From Firmicutes bacterium UBA5286 (GTDB lineage: Bacteria; Bacillota; Proteinivoracia; UBA4975), in contig DHSM01000018.1 of assembly GCA_002408465.1 (NCBI GenBank), positions 1-33,070 of the forward strand: a stretch of DNA of 33,070 nucleotides, read 5' to 3'. The notes under the pieces were generated by a model that saw only the letters and a list, made by a program, of their open reading frames with translations, made no database searches and was not told the origin of the DNA. How positions within the stretch are numbered: the stretch's first letter is position 1; each line of letters opens with the position of its first letter. Shown here piece by piece: positions 15,660-23,637 of the stretch. Position numbers and translations under genes: made by a program.

Positions 15660-16218
15660 TTACCTGTTGCCAGGGTTTGCGGGGGCGAGGGGCCGGCTCT
15701 TCATCGGGCCAGCCCAGGGCAACAGCGGCGATCATTTCATCTTTCCGGCCCAGCCAGGCGCTGATCTGCTCCTCAGCGACAAAGACATCGCAGATCCACA
15801 GGCTGCCCAAACCTAATTCTACCGCCTTTAAAAGCAGGTTCTGAATTGCCGCCCCAACTGACTGGGTATCTACCGACCACATAATTCTTCTAAGGGGGGT
15901 TAGTTTGGCATCCCTTTTCTGACGGGGATTGTAAACCATGATGACAGCTTGGGCATTCTGAACAATCTGAGCCGAGTTCCTGGCGCTGCCGCTGTTGTAA
16001 CCACTGGCCTCCAGCTGCTCTGCCCCCGCAACCATCAGTGCGGCGATTTTCTCCTTGTCCACGCCTTCCAGAACGATGAACTCCCAGGGCTGAGCATTCT
16101 TGCCCGAGGGGGCCAGGGTCGCAGCTTCCAGCACCTGCCCGATCAGCTCCCGGGGCACCGGCTCAGACTTAAATTTCCGTATGCTCCGGCGACGAGAAAA
16201 AGCCTCTCCGATTTTCAC
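15637..16218 (-). CDS. Nitroreductase-family flavoprotein
   Basis: A 193-residue FMN-dependent oxidoreductase of the nitroreductase fold. It begins AFSRRRSIRKF, the RRSxRxF phosphate-binding signature for FMN, followed by AATLAPSGKNAQPWEF, the conserved APSxxNxQPW segment, and later GLGSLWICD and VALGWPDEEP. Such enzymes reduce nitroaromatics, quinones or flavins with NAD(P)H; the natural substrate is unknown. The start is GTG with GGAGGTGA upstream. It lies 26 bases after the prolyl oligopeptidase gene on the same strand. Its last residues (GRGH) and TAG stop are encoded by REP copy 3, which has probably replaced the original C-terminus. Confidence 0.9.
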   Translation of the reverse strand: MKIGEAFSRRRSIRKFKSEPVPRELIGQVLEAATLAPSGKNAQPWEFIVLEGVDKEKIAALMVAGAEQLEASGYNSGSARNSAQIVQNAQAVIMVYNPRQKRDAKLTPLRRIMWSVDTQSVGAAIQNLLLKAVELGLGSLWICDVFVAEEQISAWLGRKDEMIAAVALGWPDEEPAPRPRKPWQQVTHWGRGH

Positions 16219-16244
16219 AACAAATCACCTCCGCCTGTATTCTT

Positions 16245-18266
16245 TTATTCAATCCCAAAGGTCCTAAAGATAAATGTATACATGTCCGCTCCTTCATCGA
16301 TGAGCTTGCTGATGGGTTTGCCGGGTCCATGGCCGGCCTTGCTCTCCACCCGCAGGAGAATTGGCTTGGGGCCGGCGTATTTTTCCTGCAAGGTGGCGGC
16401 AAATTTCAGGGCATGGCCGGGAACTACCCGGTCGTCGGTGTCCGCCGTCATTATCAGGGTGGGGGGGTAATCAACCCCTTCCCGGACATTGTGCAAAGGC
16501 GAGTAGGCATACATAAATTTGAAGTGTTCGGGATTCTCCTGGGCATTGCCGTATTCGGGAATCCAGTAGCGGCCGACAGTAAATTTATGGTACCGAAGCA
16601 TATCAATTACCGGCACCCAGCAGACTACGGCGCCAAAGAGCTCGGGGCGCTGTGTCATGCTGGCCGATACCAGCAGCCCCCCGTTGCTGCGGCCGAGGAT
16701 AGCCAGACGTTTGCTGCTGGTGTATTTATTTTCTATCAGCCACTCGCCGGCAGCGATAAAGTCATCAAAAACGTTCTGCTTATTCTCAAGCATGCCGGCC
16801 CGATGCCAGTCCTCGCCGTATTCACTGCCGCCTCTGAGGTTGGCCACGGCAAAAACACCGCCCCGTTCCATAAACATTAGGTGCATTGGCCAAAAGTTCG
16901 GGGTCATGCTGATGTTGAATCCCCCATATCCAAACAGGACTGCAGGGTTGGCGCCATCCGGGGCCAAGCCTTTTTTGTGGGTTATAAACATGGGCACCTT
17001 GGTGCCATCTTTGGATGCATAAAAGACCTGGCTGGTTTCGTATTCGCCGGGGTCAAAAGGCAAAGCAGAATCGCCAAAGGGAGTCAGTTTCCCTGAGCTG
17101 AGATTGCAGCTGAAAACAGCCGGGGGAAAAAGGTAGGAAGTATACCCTATAAAAAACCGGTTGCAGTCAAATCTGCCGGACGCTCCTATTACTGTCCCCA
17201 GGCCGGGCAGTGAGATTCCGCCAATATGGGAACCAGCGGGAGAAAAGCGCTCCAGCCGATGACAGGCATGGTGCATATAGGTCAGGACCAACTGGCCGCC
17301 CAGGAAGTGAGCCTGGTCGATGACATCATCGGTTTGGGGTATTATTTCCTCCCAATCTTCCCTGCCGGGCCTGTCGAGGTCAATGGCAATAATCCTGCCT
17401 CGGGGAGCATCCAGGTCGGTAAGAAAGTAAAATTTCTTTCCCAGGTTGCCCACAGGCCGGTAAGCAGCATCGCCCTCAGCCAGCAGGCGCACAAATTCGC
17501 CCTTGCCTTCCAGGGGCCGGTAATAGAAGCGGTTGCGGGAAGAGGTTCCATAGGTAACCACCAGGCCCAGGTAGGCATCATCCTCGCTAATAATCGGCGT
17601 AAAGCCCAGCTCCTTGGCCTCAGGCCGGGAAAAAATCAGGACATCTTCCCGCTGGTCCGTCCCGATTCTATGGTAATAAACTTGGCAGTAATTGCTCTGA
17701 TCTTCCGGAGGAACGGTGCCAGGCTGAGGAAAGCGGCTGTAATAAAAGCCTTCTGCGTCAGGAGTCCAGGGCAGAGTGGTCCATTTGCACCAATTGATTG
17801 TCTCGGGATATTCTTTGCCGCTGTCAACCTGAAGAATACGGACTTTTTGCCAGTCGCTGCCGCTGGCCGACAGGGCGTAGGCCAGCAGCTTGCCCCCGGG
17901 GCTTGGGCTAAAGCGGGTGAGGGCCACTGTGCCATCAGCGCTGAAGGTGTTGGGGTCCAGCAGCGGGATCGGTTCTCCCCCGGGCTCCTGAACATATACT
18001 ACTGCCTGATTCATAAGGCCGTCATTCTTTTGAAAGAACAGCCTGCCGCCAGCTTCCTGGGGCAGTTCATACTTGGGAAAATCCCACAGTTCTGTCAGAC
18101 GCTCTTTGATCTCTTGCCGCAGGGGGGTGTCCAGAAATGCCCGGGTTGCTTTATTCTGCTCCTGTATCCAGGCCTGGCTTTCCGGGGAAAGGCTGTCCTC
18201 CAGCCAGCGGTAGGGGTCAGCCACCATGGTGCCGTGGAAATTCTCAACAATACTTGCCTTGCGCAT
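16245..18266 (-). CDS. Prolyl oligopeptidase (S9A family)
   Basis: A 673-residue serine peptidase with the S9A layout: a short N-terminal helical part with the family marker DPYRWLED (residues 17-24), a seven-blade beta-propeller (about 70-420) and an alpha/beta-hydrolase domain. The catalytic triad is Ser527 in GRSNGG, Asp611 in TDDRVVPGH and His646 in KAGHGPGKP. It cleaves after proline in peptides shorter than about 30 residues. There is no signal peptide, so it is cytoplasmic. AGAGGAGG lies upstream of the ATG. It is probably the first gene of a unit with the nitroreductase and the methyltransferase, separated from metQ by a terminator. Confidence 0.93.
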   Translation of the reverse strand: MRKASIVENFHGTMVADPYRWLEDSLSPESQAWIQEQNKATRAFLDTPLRQEIKERLTELWDFPKYELPQEAGGRLFFQKNDGLMNQAVVYVQEPGGEPIPLLDPNTFSADGTVALTRFSPSPGGKLLAYALSASGSDWQKVRILQVDSGKEYPETINWCKWTTLPWTPDAEGFYYSRFPQPGTVPPEDQSNYCQVYYHRIGTDQREDVLIFSRPEAKELGFTPIISEDDAYLGLVVTYGTSSRNRFYYRPLEGKGEFVRLLAEGDAAYRPVGNLGKKFYFLTDLDAPRGRIIAIDLDRPGREDWEEIIPQTDDVIDQAHFLGGQLVLTYMHHACHRLERFSPAGSHIGGISLPGLGTVIGASGRFDCNRFFIGYTSYLFPPAVFSCNLSSGKLTPFGDSALPFDPGEYETSQVFYASKDGTKVPMFITHKKGLAPDGANPAVLFGYGGFNISMTPNFWPMHLMFMERGGVFAVANLRGGSEYGEDWHRAGMLENKQNVFDDFIAAGEWLIENKYTSSKRLAILGRSNGGLLVSASMTQRPELFGAVVCWVPVIDMLRYHKFTVGRYWIPEYGNAQENPEHFKFMYAYSPLHNVREGVDYPPTLIMTADTDDRVVPGHALKFAATLQEKYAGPKPILLRVESKAGHGPGKPISKLIDEGADMYTFIFRTFGIE

Positions 18267-18305
18267 TCAGCGTCCTCCTCTGGATGTAATATTGTATTAT
18301 TCTCC

Positions 18306-18354
18306 AAAACAGGGGGAGACTCCTTCGCCTGTCGAAGAAATCTCCCCCTGTTTT
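18306..18354 (-). terminator. Terminator of the metNIQ operon
   Basis: A 14-base perfect inverted repeat (AAAACAGGGGGAGA at 18306-18319, complement at 18341-18354) with an inner CTTCG/CGAAG stem. It begins three bases after the metQ stop and has a short T-run on either strand. Confidence 0.85.
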
Positions 18355-18357
18355 ATC

Positions 18358-19146
18358 CTAATTTGCCGGCGTAATCTGACCTGCATAGGTATCTTCAATA
18401 AATTGAGCAACAGCTTCCGATTTAAGAATCTGGGCCAAAGCTAACAATTTTTCCTCGTCTTGATCTTCCTTATTGACCACAAGCAGATTTGCATAGCAAG
18501 ACTGGCCATCTTCAAGGTACAATGCATCCCGGACAGGGATCAGGCCGGCTTGAATGGCGAAATTTGTATTGATAACCGCCAGCCCGGCATCTGGCAAAGC
18601 GTTGACTATAAAGGCGGCGTCAAGCTCTTTAATGTCCAGACTGTAGGGGTCTTCCACTATATCATTTAAAGTGGCGGAGATGCCGACACCAGCCTTTAAT
18701 TTTATCAGACCGGCCCTCTCCAACAGTGCCAGTGACCGCCCCTCATTAACGGGATCACTGGGAATCAACACCTTGCAGCCCGGGGAGATTTCTCCCAGAT
18801 TATCAAGCTGCTGAGAGTAAATGCCCATGGGTTCTATATGGACCGCAACCAATCCCACTAATTCCCGGCCGTATTCCGCATTAAAGCTGTCAAGAAACGG
18901 ACGGTGCTGAAAGAAGTTTGCGTCAATTTCGCCATCGCTTAAGTTCAAATTCGGTTGAATAAAATCATCATACACAACTATTTCCATCTCAATTCCCTGC
19001 TCGGCAAGCAGGGGCTTGGCAAACTCCAAAATTTCGGCATGGGGAACGGCTGAAGCCCCTACCTTGAGGACATCAGCGTCATCACCGCATCCTCCCACGC
19101 TAATGAGCAAAATTAGACTTAAACCCAATATTACAATTTTTTTCAT
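18358..19146 (-). CDS. metQ: MetQ: methionine-binding lipoprotein of the ABC importer
   Basis: A 262-residue NlpA/MetQ-family lipoprotein. The signal sequence MKKIVILGLSLILLISVGGC ends in a lipobox with Cys20, so the protein is anchored to the outer face of the membrane. The mature part carries KVGASAVPHAEIL, YDDFIQPNLNL, DANFFQHRPFLD and IPSDPVNEGRSLALLE, all family hallmarks. It delivers methionine to MetNI. The ATG at 19146 has GGAGGTC six bases upstream and is preferred over 19161. It is the last gene of a SAM-riboswitch-controlled operon. Confidence 0.95.
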   Translation of the reverse strand: MKKIVILGLSLILLISVGGCGDDADVLKVGASAVPHAEILEFAKPLLAEQGIEMEIVVYDDFIQPNLNLSDGEIDANFFQHRPFLDSFNAEYGRELVGLVAVHIEPMGIYSQQLDNLGEISPGCKVLIPSDPVNEGRSLALLERAGLIKLKAGVGISATLNDIVEDPYSLDIKELDAAFIVNALPDAGLAVINTNFAIQAGLIPVRDALYLEDGQSCYANLLVVNKEDQDEEKLLALAQILKSEAVAQFIEDTYAGQITPAN

Positions 19147-19172
19147 ATTAAAGACCTCCATATTAAATGCAC

Positions 19173-19814
19173 TTATCGGCTTAGCTTGGCAACCAGCTTA
19201 TTGCCAAGACCCTGTACTAACTGGACAAGGACAATCAAAGCAATGATTGTAGCTGTGAGTATTGCCGTCTCCCGACGCTGGTAACCAAAGCGGATGGCAA
19301 GATTGCCCAAGCCGCCTCCACCCAACACGCCGGCCATGGTTGAATATCCAATCAAATTAATGGCAGTCAGGGTCAGACCCCGAACCAGCCCTGGCAAGGC
19401 TTCAGATATCAGCACCCGCCTTACCACCTGCCCTGGGGAAGCCCCCATAGACAAGGCCGCTTCAATCAAGCCTGTATCCACTTCCCGAATGGCCGACTCA
19501 GTGACCCGGGCGACAAAGGGGATAGCAGACAGGGACAGGGGAACAATGGCTGCAGTAGTGCCAATGGTGCTGCCCACCATCAGGCGGGTAAAGGGAACAA
19601 CAGCAACCATCATGATGATAAAGGGCACTGACCTGGAAATGTTGATTACTGCAGTCAGAATCAGATTAAGAGAAGCCTTGGGGAGCAAATGCCCCTGTCC
19701 CGTCACCACCAGAAGCAAGCCCAAGGGGACCCCGATTGCCGCCGAGAAAAACAGGGACAAGACTACCATATATATAGTTTCCGCCATTGCAGGCAAAATC
19801 AGTTCAGTCACCAA
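19173..19814 (-). CDS. metI: MetI: methionine ABC transporter permease
   Basis: A 213-residue permease with five hydrophobic helices. It has the MetI features INISRSVPFIIMM, the EAA coupling loop EAALSMGASPGQVVRRVLISEALPG (split here as EAALSMGASPGQ and VLISEALPG), and STMAGVLGGGGLG. The likely start is TTG at 19814, or GTG three bases later; GGAGGTG lies upstream. It overlaps the end of metN by 11 bases, which points to coupled translation. It forms the channel of the MetNIQ importer. Confidence 0.94.
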   Translation of the reverse strand: MVTELILPAMAETIYMVVLSLFFSAAIGVPLGLLLVVTGQGHLLPKASLNLILTAVINISRSVPFIIMMVAVVPFTRLMVGSTIGTTAAIVPLSLSAIPFVARVTESAIREVDTGLIEAALSMGASPGQVVRRVLISEALPGLVRGLTLTAINLIGYSTMAGVLGGGGLGNLAIRFGYQRRETAILTATIIALIVLVQLVQGLGNKLVAKLSR

Positions 19815-20778
19815 GACCCATCACCTCCACACTAACGCCGCTGTCCTCCAAAGCCCTGCGTGCCCGGACCTTCTGGTCCTCATTGCCCTCGACGCTAACC
19901 AAAAGCCACCCGTAGGGATTGAGCCTGCCGGAGTCGATATTGCCGGCCAAAATATTAATCTCTGCGCCCATTTCTTTAATCAAGCGGGCCAGCACCGGCT
20001 GTCTGACAGTTTCCCCAATAAAACTCAAGCGCCAGCATCCCTGGGGGATATCCGGGATCTCGCTATGCAGAAGATGCCGGGCAATTTCGCTATCAGGCCT
20101 GACGGAGACAGTGTCCACCGGCCCCAACTCGACGATCTTGCCTTCATGCACCACCGCAACGTGCTGGCAAACCGCCCTGATTACCCCCATCTGATGAGTG
20201 ATCAGGACGATGGTCAAACCTAGTTGACGGTTGATGGCGCTCAATAGTTCCAGAAAGGATTGAGCGGTAACCGGGTCCAGGGCCGATGTAGGTTCATCAC
20301 AAAGGAGGACCCGGGGCTTGTTGGCCAAAGCCCGGGCAATGGCCACCCGTTGCTGCTGGCCGCCACTGAGCTGACGGGGATAGGCAGCGGCCTTATCAGC
20401 CAGGCCAACCAGTTCCAGGAGCCGGGCAACCCTATCTTTCACTTCAGCCCGGGGCATCCTGATCAAGCGCAAGGGAAAGGCTACATTCTCCCAAACGCTG
20501 TACCTTTTAAACAGGTTAAAGTTTTGCGAAATCATCCCGATGTTTTGCCGGGCGCGGCGCAATTCCCTGTCGTTCATGGCAGTCATTTCTCTGCCATCTA
20601 CAAAGATGCGTCCAGAATCTGGGCGCTCCAGCAGATTAATGCAGCGGACTAAAGTGCTCTTCCCTGCCCCGCTTAAGCCGACAACCCCAAACACTTCACC
20701 CTCATTAATTTTCAGGCTAACATCCTCCAGGACTTTTTCCCCATTAAAATTTTTATTTATTTTTTCAAGTGAAATCAC
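19804..20778 (-). CDS. metN: MetN: methionine ABC transporter ATPase
   Basis: A 324-residue ATPase. It has Walker A GLSGAGKST (residues 34-42), the Q-loop ISQNFNLF, the signature LSGGQQQR, Walker B VLLCDEPTSALD and the H-loop ITHQ. The C-terminal 80 or so residues form an NIL domain (RLSFIGETVRQPVLARLI), which binds methionine and gives trans-inhibition of the importer. The start is GTG with GGAAGGAAGGG upstream. It is the first gene after the SAM-I riboswitch. Confidence 0.95.
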   Translation of the reverse strand: MISLEKINKNFNGEKVLEDVSLKINEGEVFGVVGLSGAGKSTLVRCINLLERPDSGRIFVDGREMTAMNDRELRRARQNIGMISQNFNLFKRYSVWENVAFPLRLIRMPRAEVKDRVARLLELVGLADKAAAYPRQLSGGQQQRVAIARALANKPRVLLCDEPTSALDPVTAQSFLELLSAINRQLGLTIVLITHQMGVIRAVCQHVAVVHEGKIVELGPVDTVSVRPDSEIARHLLHSEIPDIPQGCWRLSFIGETVRQPVLARLIKEMGAEINILAGNIDSGRLNPYGWLLVSVEGNEDQKVRARRALEDSGVSVEVMGLGD

Positions 20779-20798
20779 CCTGAGTCCCTTCCTTCCAT

Positions 20799-20825
20799 AA
20801 AAAAACCCACCTGCAAAAGATGGGG
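20799..20825 (-). terminator. Riboswitch-controlled intrinsic terminator before metN
   Basis: On the minus strand CCCATCT pairs with AGGTGGG across loop TTTGC, then seven T residues (20799-20805). The AAAGATG at the 3' end of the riboswitch is complementary to CATCTTT in the left arm, which provides the antiterminator. Confidence 0.8.
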
Positions 20826-20833
20826 GATTACTA

Positions 20834-20938
20834 TCTCATCTTTCAGGCATTGCCTGCGGATTTGGCACCCTGTCCTCCCTAAACGGGAGCGGGTTGCCGG
20901 GCTTCATAGGGCCAGTCCCTCCGCCACTCTTGATAAGA
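20834..20938 (-). ncRNA. SAM-I (S-box) riboswitch upstream of metNIQ
   Basis: The minus strand shows the S-box core in order: TCTTATCAAGAG, GGCGGAGGGACTGGCCC, ATGAAGCCCGGCAACC, then GGTGCCAAATCC, GCAGGCAATGCCTGA and AAGATGAGA. P1 is closed by TCTTATC (20932-20938) with GATGAGA (20834-20840), with one G-U pair. With SAM bound, P1 forms and the downstream terminator folds, shutting off metNIQ; without SAM, AAAGATG instead pairs with the terminator's left arm. The mechanism is established for this class; the pairing is seen directly. Confidence 0.96.
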
Positions 20939-20973
20939 GAAATATTCAATTGATTGAATGCAACATGTTTATC

Positions 20974-21003
20974 AGTCTAACACGGCCATTAGAAAACTGT
21001 CAA
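20974..21003 (-). promoter_or_regulatory. Promoter of the SAM riboswitch-metNIQ transcript
   Basis: Minus-strand TTGACA (20998-21003), 18 bases, TAGACT (20974-20979), about 36 bases before the riboswitch P1 stem. Confidence 0.65.
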
Positions 21004-21051
21004 CAAGAAAAATATGGCTTATGAGGAAGAAGCCGCTCCCCTGCAGGCCGA

Positions 21052-21073
21052 AAAATCCGTACAGGAATACCGG
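21052..21073 (-). terminator. Weak candidate terminator after the EamA exporter gene
   Basis: On the minus strand a short stem CCGgTA/TACGG with one bulged base is followed by ATTTTT. It lies directly after the stop codon at 21075. The stem is only five pairs, so the call is tentative. Confidence 0.35.
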
Positions 21074-21074
21074 C

Positions 21075-21962
21075 TCAGCGCGTCCGGCGAGTGATGTAAA
21101 GTCCTGTGATGATTAAGGCGGCACCGGCTAATTGCAAAACTCCAATTTCCTCTTTCAGAAACAAGCTGCTGGTAATCATGGCGGTAACCGGTGTCAGGTT
21201 ATTATAAATGGCCGTCCTGGCAGAGCCCAGTTTCTGGATGCCATTTGTCCACACGTAATATCCCAGTGTAATTGCAAGCCCGGCGGAAAACGCAAGTCCC
21301 CCCAAGCCCACAACGCCAACTGCTGACCAGTCCTGAACCTTGATCTGCCCCAGAGATACCAGAATCATCGCCAGGGCGCCGATGGTCATTGTCCAGGTGG
21401 AAAATTGCAGGGGGGAGTATTTATTGAGCAGGTTTTTGCTCTTCAGGGTATAGAGAGCATAAAAAAAAGTGCCGCTTACCACCATTATATCTCCCAGCCA
21501 GGTGCTTCCCCCCAGAGACAAATCCCCGCTGGCAGTGACCAAGGCAATTCCCAAAATGGACATGCCTATTCCCGCCCAGGTCAAGGGACCTGAAGCCTCC
21601 TCTCTGGTAATTGCCCCTAGGGCGGCTACCCAGACGGGTATTGTCGCCAGAAGCAGGGCTGTATTTGCCGCAGTGGTCAGATTAGTCCCAGAGATGAAGA
21701 GAACTTGGTAAAGAGTATGGCCCAGCAATCCCAAAAAAGCGATACGGGGCAGATCTTCTCGTTGAGGCAGCAGCCTTGCTCCGGTCAGCCTTAACATCCC
21801 CCAACTGAGCAACGCTGAAATGCCAAAACGCAAAGAGTTGAAGGTCAAGGGGTTAAATTCGGCAAGGGCTGCCTTGACTACGGCCACATTAAAACCCCAA
21901 ATTATTGTCACAAAAATCAGAAGCAAGTCTGCCAAGCTGAATCGCTTAGTCTGTTGCTGCAT
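21075..21962 (-). CDS. EamA/DMT-family metabolite exporter
   Basis: A 295-residue membrane protein with about ten hydrophobic helices arranged as two EamA repeats (about 10-140 and 150-290). The first repeat has IIWGFNVAVVKAAL and FNSLRFGISALLSW; the second has LYTLKSKNLL and the closing SLFLKEEIGVLQLAGAALIITGLYI, typical of RhaT/YdcZ-like drug and metabolite exporters. The substrate is unknown. AAAGGATGA precedes the ATG. It is monocistronic, with its own promoter at 22004-22037. Confidence 0.88.
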   Translation of the reverse strand: MQQQTKRFSLADLLLIFVTIIWGFNVAVVKAALAEFNPLTFNSLRFGISALLSWGMLRLTGARLLPQREDLPRIAFLGLLGHTLYQVLFISGTNLTTAANTALLLATIPVWVAALGAITREEASGPLTWAGIGMSILGIALVTASGDLSLGGSTWLGDIMVVSGTFFYALYTLKSKNLLNKYSPLQFSTWTMTIGALAMILVSLGQIKVQDWSAVGVVGLGGLAFSAGLAITLGYYVWTNGIQKLGSARTAIYNNLTPVTAMITSSLFLKEEIGVLQLAGAALIITGLYITRRTR

Positions 21963-22003
21963 AAAAAATCATCCTTTCGGGGCAGGAACTTTCGCCAGTC
22001 TAA

Positions 22004-22037
22004 ATTATAATATCCCCCGGCCCGCTCCATTTGTCAA
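22004..22037 (-). promoter_or_regulatory. Promoter for the EamA exporter
   Basis: Minus-strand TTGACA (22032-22037) with overlapping -10 candidates TATTAT (22007-22012, spacer 19) and TATAAT (22004-22009, spacer 22). The hexamers are good, the spacing longer than ideal. Confidence 0.45.
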
Positions 22038-22066
22038 GGACAATAACAGGCGGGAGGCCCCGGCCC

Positions 22067-22729
22067 CTACTTCTCATCCCCCGCAAACAACTCCAAAGAC
22101 AGATCCAGAATCGGGTACTGCCACCACGAATTATCTTCAAAGTGCCACCACTCAAAGTCTATGTATTGAAACCCATGCCTGACCATCACTTCAGTGAGCA
22201 GATCCATATTGGCGCGTGCCGCTGGCGACATGCTGGCTTGCCTGTGGGCCCGTCCGGAAAAGTCATCAAAATCCGTGGGCATCTCCACCTCTCTGCCGCG
22301 GATATCCACCAAGGTGACATCCACCGCCGCCCCCCGGTTGTGCACCGAGCCATATCTGGGGTCAGCGAAAAAATACCGTTTATCTCCCGCCAGTTCCCAG
22401 AGCAATTGGTGGAGGTGATAAGGCCGGTAAGCATCCCAAAGTTTTAGCCGGCAGCCCTGTTCCATCAGTTCGGCATTGGCCGCGGCCAGCTTGAGGGCTG
22501 TTTCTCGCTGCAGCAAAGCCACATTGACCGGATACACCGGTTTACCGGTAAAATTATTCCTGCTTGCATAACGAAGATCCAGGACAATCAAATTGTCGAT
22601 ATCCCCCACCCGCACCAGATCGCTGCCCCCTGTTGGCCTCTCCGCCTGCAAGAGACAGGGAGCAGGTGTCTGCCTCCCGGGTAGGAGTATCACCGTCAGC
22701 ATTATCAAGATCAGAAGGCTTCGTTTCAT
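22067..22729 (-). CDS. VanX/DdpX-type D-Ala-D-Ala dipeptidase, exported
   Basis: A 220-residue M15D zinc dipeptidase. The zinc ligands and catalytic residues match VanX: His130 in SVHNRG, Asp137 in GAAVD, Glu193 and His196 in FEWWHF, and the arginine in DAYRPY (Arg102). An N-terminal hydrophobic segment MKRSLLILIMLTVILLPG acts as a signal or membrane anchor, so it works outside the cytoplasm, unlike the cytosolic VanX of glycopeptide resistance. Wall-peptide turnover is therefore more likely than resistance; no vanH, vanA or vanRS is present. GAGGAG lies upstream of the ATG at 22729. A terminator separates it from the phzF-like gene. Confidence 0.9.
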   Translation of the reverse strand: MKRSLLILIMLTVILLPGRQTPAPCLLQAERPTGGSDLVRVGDIDNLIVLDLRYASRNNFTGKPVYPVNVALLQRETALKLAAANAELMEQGCRLKLWDAYRPYHLHQLLWELAGDKRYFFADPRYGSVHNRGAAVDVTLVDIRGREVEMPTDFDDFSGRAHRQASMSPAARANMDLLTEVMVRHGFQYIDFEWWHFEDNSWWQYPILDLSLELFAGDEK

Positions 22730-22776
22730 ACAGCCGCTCCTCAAGGTTTCTTCCTCTTAGTATTGCCCCGGGGCAC

Positions 22777-22801
22777 AAAAAAGGGCGAGAAAACCCCGCC
22801 C
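22777..22801 (-). terminator. Terminator after the phzF-like gene
   Basis: On the minus strand GGGCG pairs with CGCCC (22783-22801) followed by TTTTTT (22777-22782). It ends the GNAT-HD-PhzF operon. Confidence 0.75.
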
Positions 22802-22848
22802 AATGCGAAAACAGAAATCTGAGGTCAAAAGCTGTTAGACTATACTGC

Positions 22849-23637
22849 CTACAGCAGTTCTCCCTGGAAGACCATCACAGCCTGGCCGCCGAGAAAGACC
22901 CGGTCTCCCTCCAGTCGGACCTTGACGGCGCCTCCCCGGGCCGAGGCCTGCCAGGCGTTAAATTCGGACTTATTCAGCTTCGGCTGCCAATAGGGGCCGA
23001 GACAACAATGAGCAGAGCCGGTTACCGGGTCTTCGTCAATTCCCACACCGGGGCCAAAAAACCTGGAGACAAAGTCATACCCAGGCCGGGCTGCCTTTGC
23101 TGTCACCATTACCCCTTGCGAAAAAGCAGCCAAGGAGCCCATATCAGGCTTGAGGTCCAGCACCTCCTGTTCGGAAGCAACTTCCACCAGGTAGTCGATG
23201 CGGTTGCGCCCGGCAAAGATCGGTTTAGCCCCCAGGGCCTGGATAATGGCGGGGCTTATTTCCTCCGCCCAGGCCGGTTCCGCCGGGAAGTCCAACTCAA
23301 TCCAATCCTCTTTCAAACTAGCTTTTAACAATCCGCTCTGGGTATAAAAGCTGATGACCTCATGAGCCTCTGCCAGCCCCAAATTGAAGAGCACATGGGC
23401 GCTGGCCAAGGTGGCATGGCCGCATAGTTCCACTTCCACTGTGGGGGTAAACCAACGCAGCTTCCAGCCATCCCCTTGAGGAACCAGAAATGCCGTCTCC
23501 GATAAATTCATCTCCTTAGCCACCTGCTGCATCCACTGGGAACTTTTCTCCCCGTTCAGCAGCAGGCACACCGCGGCAGGATTGCCGGCAAAAGGCTTAG
23601 CGGCAAAAGCGTCAACCTGGAAAATCGGGCAGCCCAT
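22849..23637 (-). CDS. PhzF-family isomerase/epimerase-like protein
   Basis: A 262-residue member of the PhzF/YddE fold, two diaminopimelate-epimerase-like halves. The conserved FQVDAFAAKPFAGNPAAV start, the acid Glu47 in NLSETAF (equivalent to Glu45 of PhzF), the RWFTPTVEVELCGHAT segment and the C-terminal FFGPGVGIDEDPVTGSAHC are all present. No other phenazine gene is nearby, so this is one of the many orphan PhzF-like proteins with unknown substrate. Its ATG overlaps the upstream HD gene's stop by one base (TAATG), so it is co-transcribed. Confidence 0.9.
   Translation of the reverse strand: MGCPIFQVDAFAAKPFAGNPAAVCLLLNGEKSSQWMQQVAKEMNLSETAFLVPQGDGWKLRWFTPTVEVELCGHATLASAHVLFNLGLAEAHEVISFYTQSGLLKASLKEDWIELDFPAEPAWAEEISPAIIQALGAKPIFAGRNRIDYLVEVASEQEVLDLKPDMGSLAAFSQGVMVTAKAARPGYDFVSRFFGPGVGIDEDPVTGSAHCCLGPYWQPKLNKSEFNAWQASARGGAVKVRLEGDRVFLGGQAVMVFQGELL

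Noticed and set aside
17226..18374. A 382-codon plus-strand ORF opposite the prolyl oligopeptidase gene.
   Set aside because: It is a frame shadow: the minus-strand gene has all catalytic motifs, while this frame has no domain, no ribosome site and no sensible composition. The same applies to long antisense frames over copA (5665-6528), the GNAT fusion (26018-26827) and phzF (22564-23328).
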